Below, piece after piece: positions 13,136-14,395 of a stretch of DNA of 14,395 nt; position 1 is the first letter of the stretch, and each line of letters opens with the position of its first letter. The stretch spans positions 1-14,395 of the forward strand of contig CALCSX010000064.1 in NCBI GenBank assembly GCA_937894165.1, written 5' to 3'. Under the pieces are notes generated by a model that was not told the origin of the DNA, did not search any database, and saw nothing but the letters and a program-made list of their open reading frames with translations. The position numbers and the translations under genes are program-made. The DNA comes from an uncultured Saprospiraceae bacterium. Its GTDB lineage: Bacteria > Bacteroidota > Bacteroidia > Chitinophagales > Saprospiraceae.

Positions 13136-14254
13136 ATGGCCGGCATTTATATCCACATTCCTTTTTGCAAACAAGCTTGCCATTATTGCAATTTTCATTT
13201 TTCGACTAACTTGAGTCGTATGAAGGATATGACTGAGGGGATTATTAAAGAAATAGAGCTGCGAGCACCAATGTGGGAAACCAAGAATATTGACACCATT
13301 TATTTTGGTGGTGGCACCCCCTCTATCCTTCCCATCGACCATATCGAAAATATACTGAAAGCTATTTACCGACATTTTAACATTAATTCTGAAGCCGAAA
13401 TCACCCTCGAATCCAATCCTGACGACCTTCAAGGCGATAAATATGCCCAATTAAAAGCTTTAGGTGTTAATAGATTAAGCATTGGCATTCAATCATTTAA
13501 TGAGTTCGATCTACAATGGATGAATAGGGCTCACAATGCCATTGAAGCAGAAGATTGTATCAACAAGGCAGTGCAGGGTGGCATCCGGGATTTTTCTGTG
13601 GATCTCATTTATGGACTTCCGCATCAATCCAATGATCAATGGCTTCAGAACCTAAATCGTATTCTTGATCTTCCGGTCAATCACCTCTCCTGCTACGCCC
13701 TTACTATAGAAGAGAAAACGGCACTGGCTCACATGGTCAAGACAGGCAAACGCAATCCCACAGATGATGAAGTTCAAAATCAACATTATTTGACTTTGCT
13801 TGATTGGGCTGATAGGAATCATTTTGAACCCTACGAAATTTCAAATTTTGCCAAAGAAAAAAACTATTCCAAGCATAATACCGCTTACTGGTTCGGAGAA
13901 CAGTATCTCGGTCTGGGACCCGGAGCACATAGCTATGATGGTCACAGACGATATCTCAACATTGAAAACAACGCCCTTTATCTGTCTTTAATTGAAAAAA
14001 GTCAAATCCCTTACGAAATAGAAGAAATAGACGAAAAAACCGCTTTCAATGAGTTGATTATGACCCGCTTGAGAACCATGTGGGGCATTCCCGCAGCGCT
14101 TATTACTGCCACACCATTTGCCGACCAATTTCTAAGTGACATAAACCCTTATCTCCGCGATGGTCGGGTAGTATTCCATGAAAATGCTTACAAATTGACT
14201 CGTTCAGGCCTGCTGTGGGCGGATGGGATAGCCGCTGAATTGTTTGTGTTGTAG
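13136..14254 (+). CDS. hemW: Radical SAM heme chaperone HemW (HemN-like)
   Basis: A 372-residue cytosolic radical-SAM protein. The [4Fe-4S] cluster motif CxxxCxxC is C11, C15 and C18 in CKQACHYCNF. The residue two after the third Cys is Phe (F20), as in HemW, whereas true oxygen-independent coproporphyrinogen oxidase HemN has a fourth Cys there. Further landmarks are GGGTPS (58-63, SAM binding), LSIGIQSFN (114-122), DLIYGLPHQ (156-164), YEISNFA (233-239), HNTAYW (247-252) and LGLGPGAHSY (258-267), then the HemN C-terminal domain. HemW binds heme and delivers it to haemoproteins such as respiratory enzymes; it is often misannotated as coproporphyrinogen oxidase. Length is normal. The ATG sits just before the usual GIYIHIPFC opening, so the start is secure. 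It is monocistronic behind its own promoter. Confidence 0.93.
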   Translation: MAGIYIHIPFCKQACHYCNFHFSTNLSRMKDMTEGIIKEIELRAPMWETKNIDTIYFGGGTPSILPIDHIENILKAIYRHFNINSEAEITLESNPDDLQGDKYAQLKALGVNRLSIGIQSFNEFDLQWMNRAHNAIEAEDCINKAVQGGIRDFSVDLIYGLPHQSNDQWLQNLNRILDLPVNHLSCYALTIEEKTALAHMVKTGKRNPTDDEVQNQHYLTLLDWADRNHFEPYEISNFAKEKNYSKHNTAYWFGEQYLGLGPGAHSYDGHRRYLNIENNALYLSLIEKSQIPYEIEEIDEKTAFNELIMTRLRTMWGIPAALITATPFADQFLSDINPYLRDGRVVFHENAYKLTRSGLLWADGIAAELFVL

Positions 14255-14270
14255 ATTTTTCAATTAATTA

Positions 14271-14300
14271 TTTGTTAAAACAATCTATTATGTAAATTTA
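14271..14300 (+). promoter_or_regulatory. Possible promoter of the gene at the right edge
   Basis: TTTG (14271-14274) and TAAATTTA (14293-14300) are separated by 18 nt, one short of the usual spacing, and the last -7 base is A rather than G. The region is very AT-rich, so chance matches are common. Confidence 0.22.
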
Positions 14301-14350
14301 ATAAGTTTTTAAATATTATTTTAGCCAATATATTTTTCCCAACTAAAATA

Positions 14351-14395
14351 ATGATGATGTATCAAATCTACCTTCCCATTCTAGCAATCCTGTTT
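14351..14395 (+). CDS. Start of a gene cut by the window edge; possible signal peptide or membrane protein
   Basis: Three consecutive ATG codons at 14351-14359 open a frame that stays open to the window end: MMMYQIYLPILAILF, 15 codons. The hydrophobic run after a short polar start resembles a signal peptide or first membrane helix. It lies 96 nt after hemW on the same strand, with only a weak promoter-like match between. Any of the three ATGs could be the start. Too short to assign a family. Confidence 0.4.
   Translation, partial: MMMYQIYLPILAILF

Noticed and set aside
13130..13450. Minus-strand open frame of 106 codons over the start of hemW
   Set aside because: It is antisense to the radical-SAM cluster motif region and has no features of its own.
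13136..14254. Oxygen-independent coproporphyrinogen III oxidase HemN
   Set aside because: The fourth conserved Cys of HemN (CxxxCxxCxC) is Phe here, the HemW pattern, and the protein is about 80 residues shorter than HemN.

Overview
The window looks like chromosomal DNA of a Bacteroidota bacterium, possibly Cytophagales-like (phylum fairly secure, order a guess). The evidence is AT-rich intergenic DNA, starts without purine-rich Shine-Dalgarno sites, several matches to the Bacteroidota promoter pattern TTTG-N19/20-TAnnTTTG (best at 13072-13103), the divergent long form of PurM, an archaeal-like UbiA prenyltransferase next to a KdsC-like phosphatase and Maf, and degenerate intergenic repeat arrays of a kind I associate with this phylum.

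Layout. Positions 1-57 hold the last codons of a probable + strand gene, followed by a strong rho-independent terminator (91-128). A minus-strand gene (127-2754) encodes an 875-residue protein with two complete CbbX/SpoVK-type AAA+ modules behind a duplicated beta-rich N-terminal domain. Divergent from it, a KdsC-like HAD phosphatase (2949-3449) overlaps by 7 nt a UbiA-family (digeranylgeranylglyceryl-phosphate synthase-like) prenyltransferase (3443-4387). A convergent DUF3817 membrane protein (4374-4676, minus) lies between these and maf (4823-5401). After a spacer with three degenerate hairpin repeats and a terminator comes a minus-strand pair: purM-like AIR synthetase (6651-7823), then a sugar-phosphate-type nucleotidyltransferase (5711-6619).

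A 455-bp divergent spacer leads to a likely two-gene alkylation-repair operon: an AraC-HTH/O6-alkylguanine methyltransferase fusion (8279-9118) and an AlkB-like dioxygenase (9145-9759). A 280-bp tandem/inverted repeat array then precedes a secreted S1/P1-type zinc nuclease (10147-10926). A second, unrelated short-unit array separates this from a convergent Omp85 (BamA/TamA-like) outer-membrane protein (11045-12835, minus). A GC-rich, hairpin-rich intergenic element (about 12904-13080) sits just upstream of hemW (13136-14254). The window ends in the first 15 codons of a possible membrane or secreted protein.

Most of the window is ordinary housekeeping chromosome; I see no integrase, transposase, phage gene or CRISPR array. 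The least explained items are the double-AAA+ protein with its duplicated N-terminal domain, the translationally overlapping phosphatase/prenyltransferase pair, the Ada-like protein without the usual methyl-sensor domain, and the three kinds of intergenic repeat plus the GC-rich element. None is proof of a new system; each is a testable lead.
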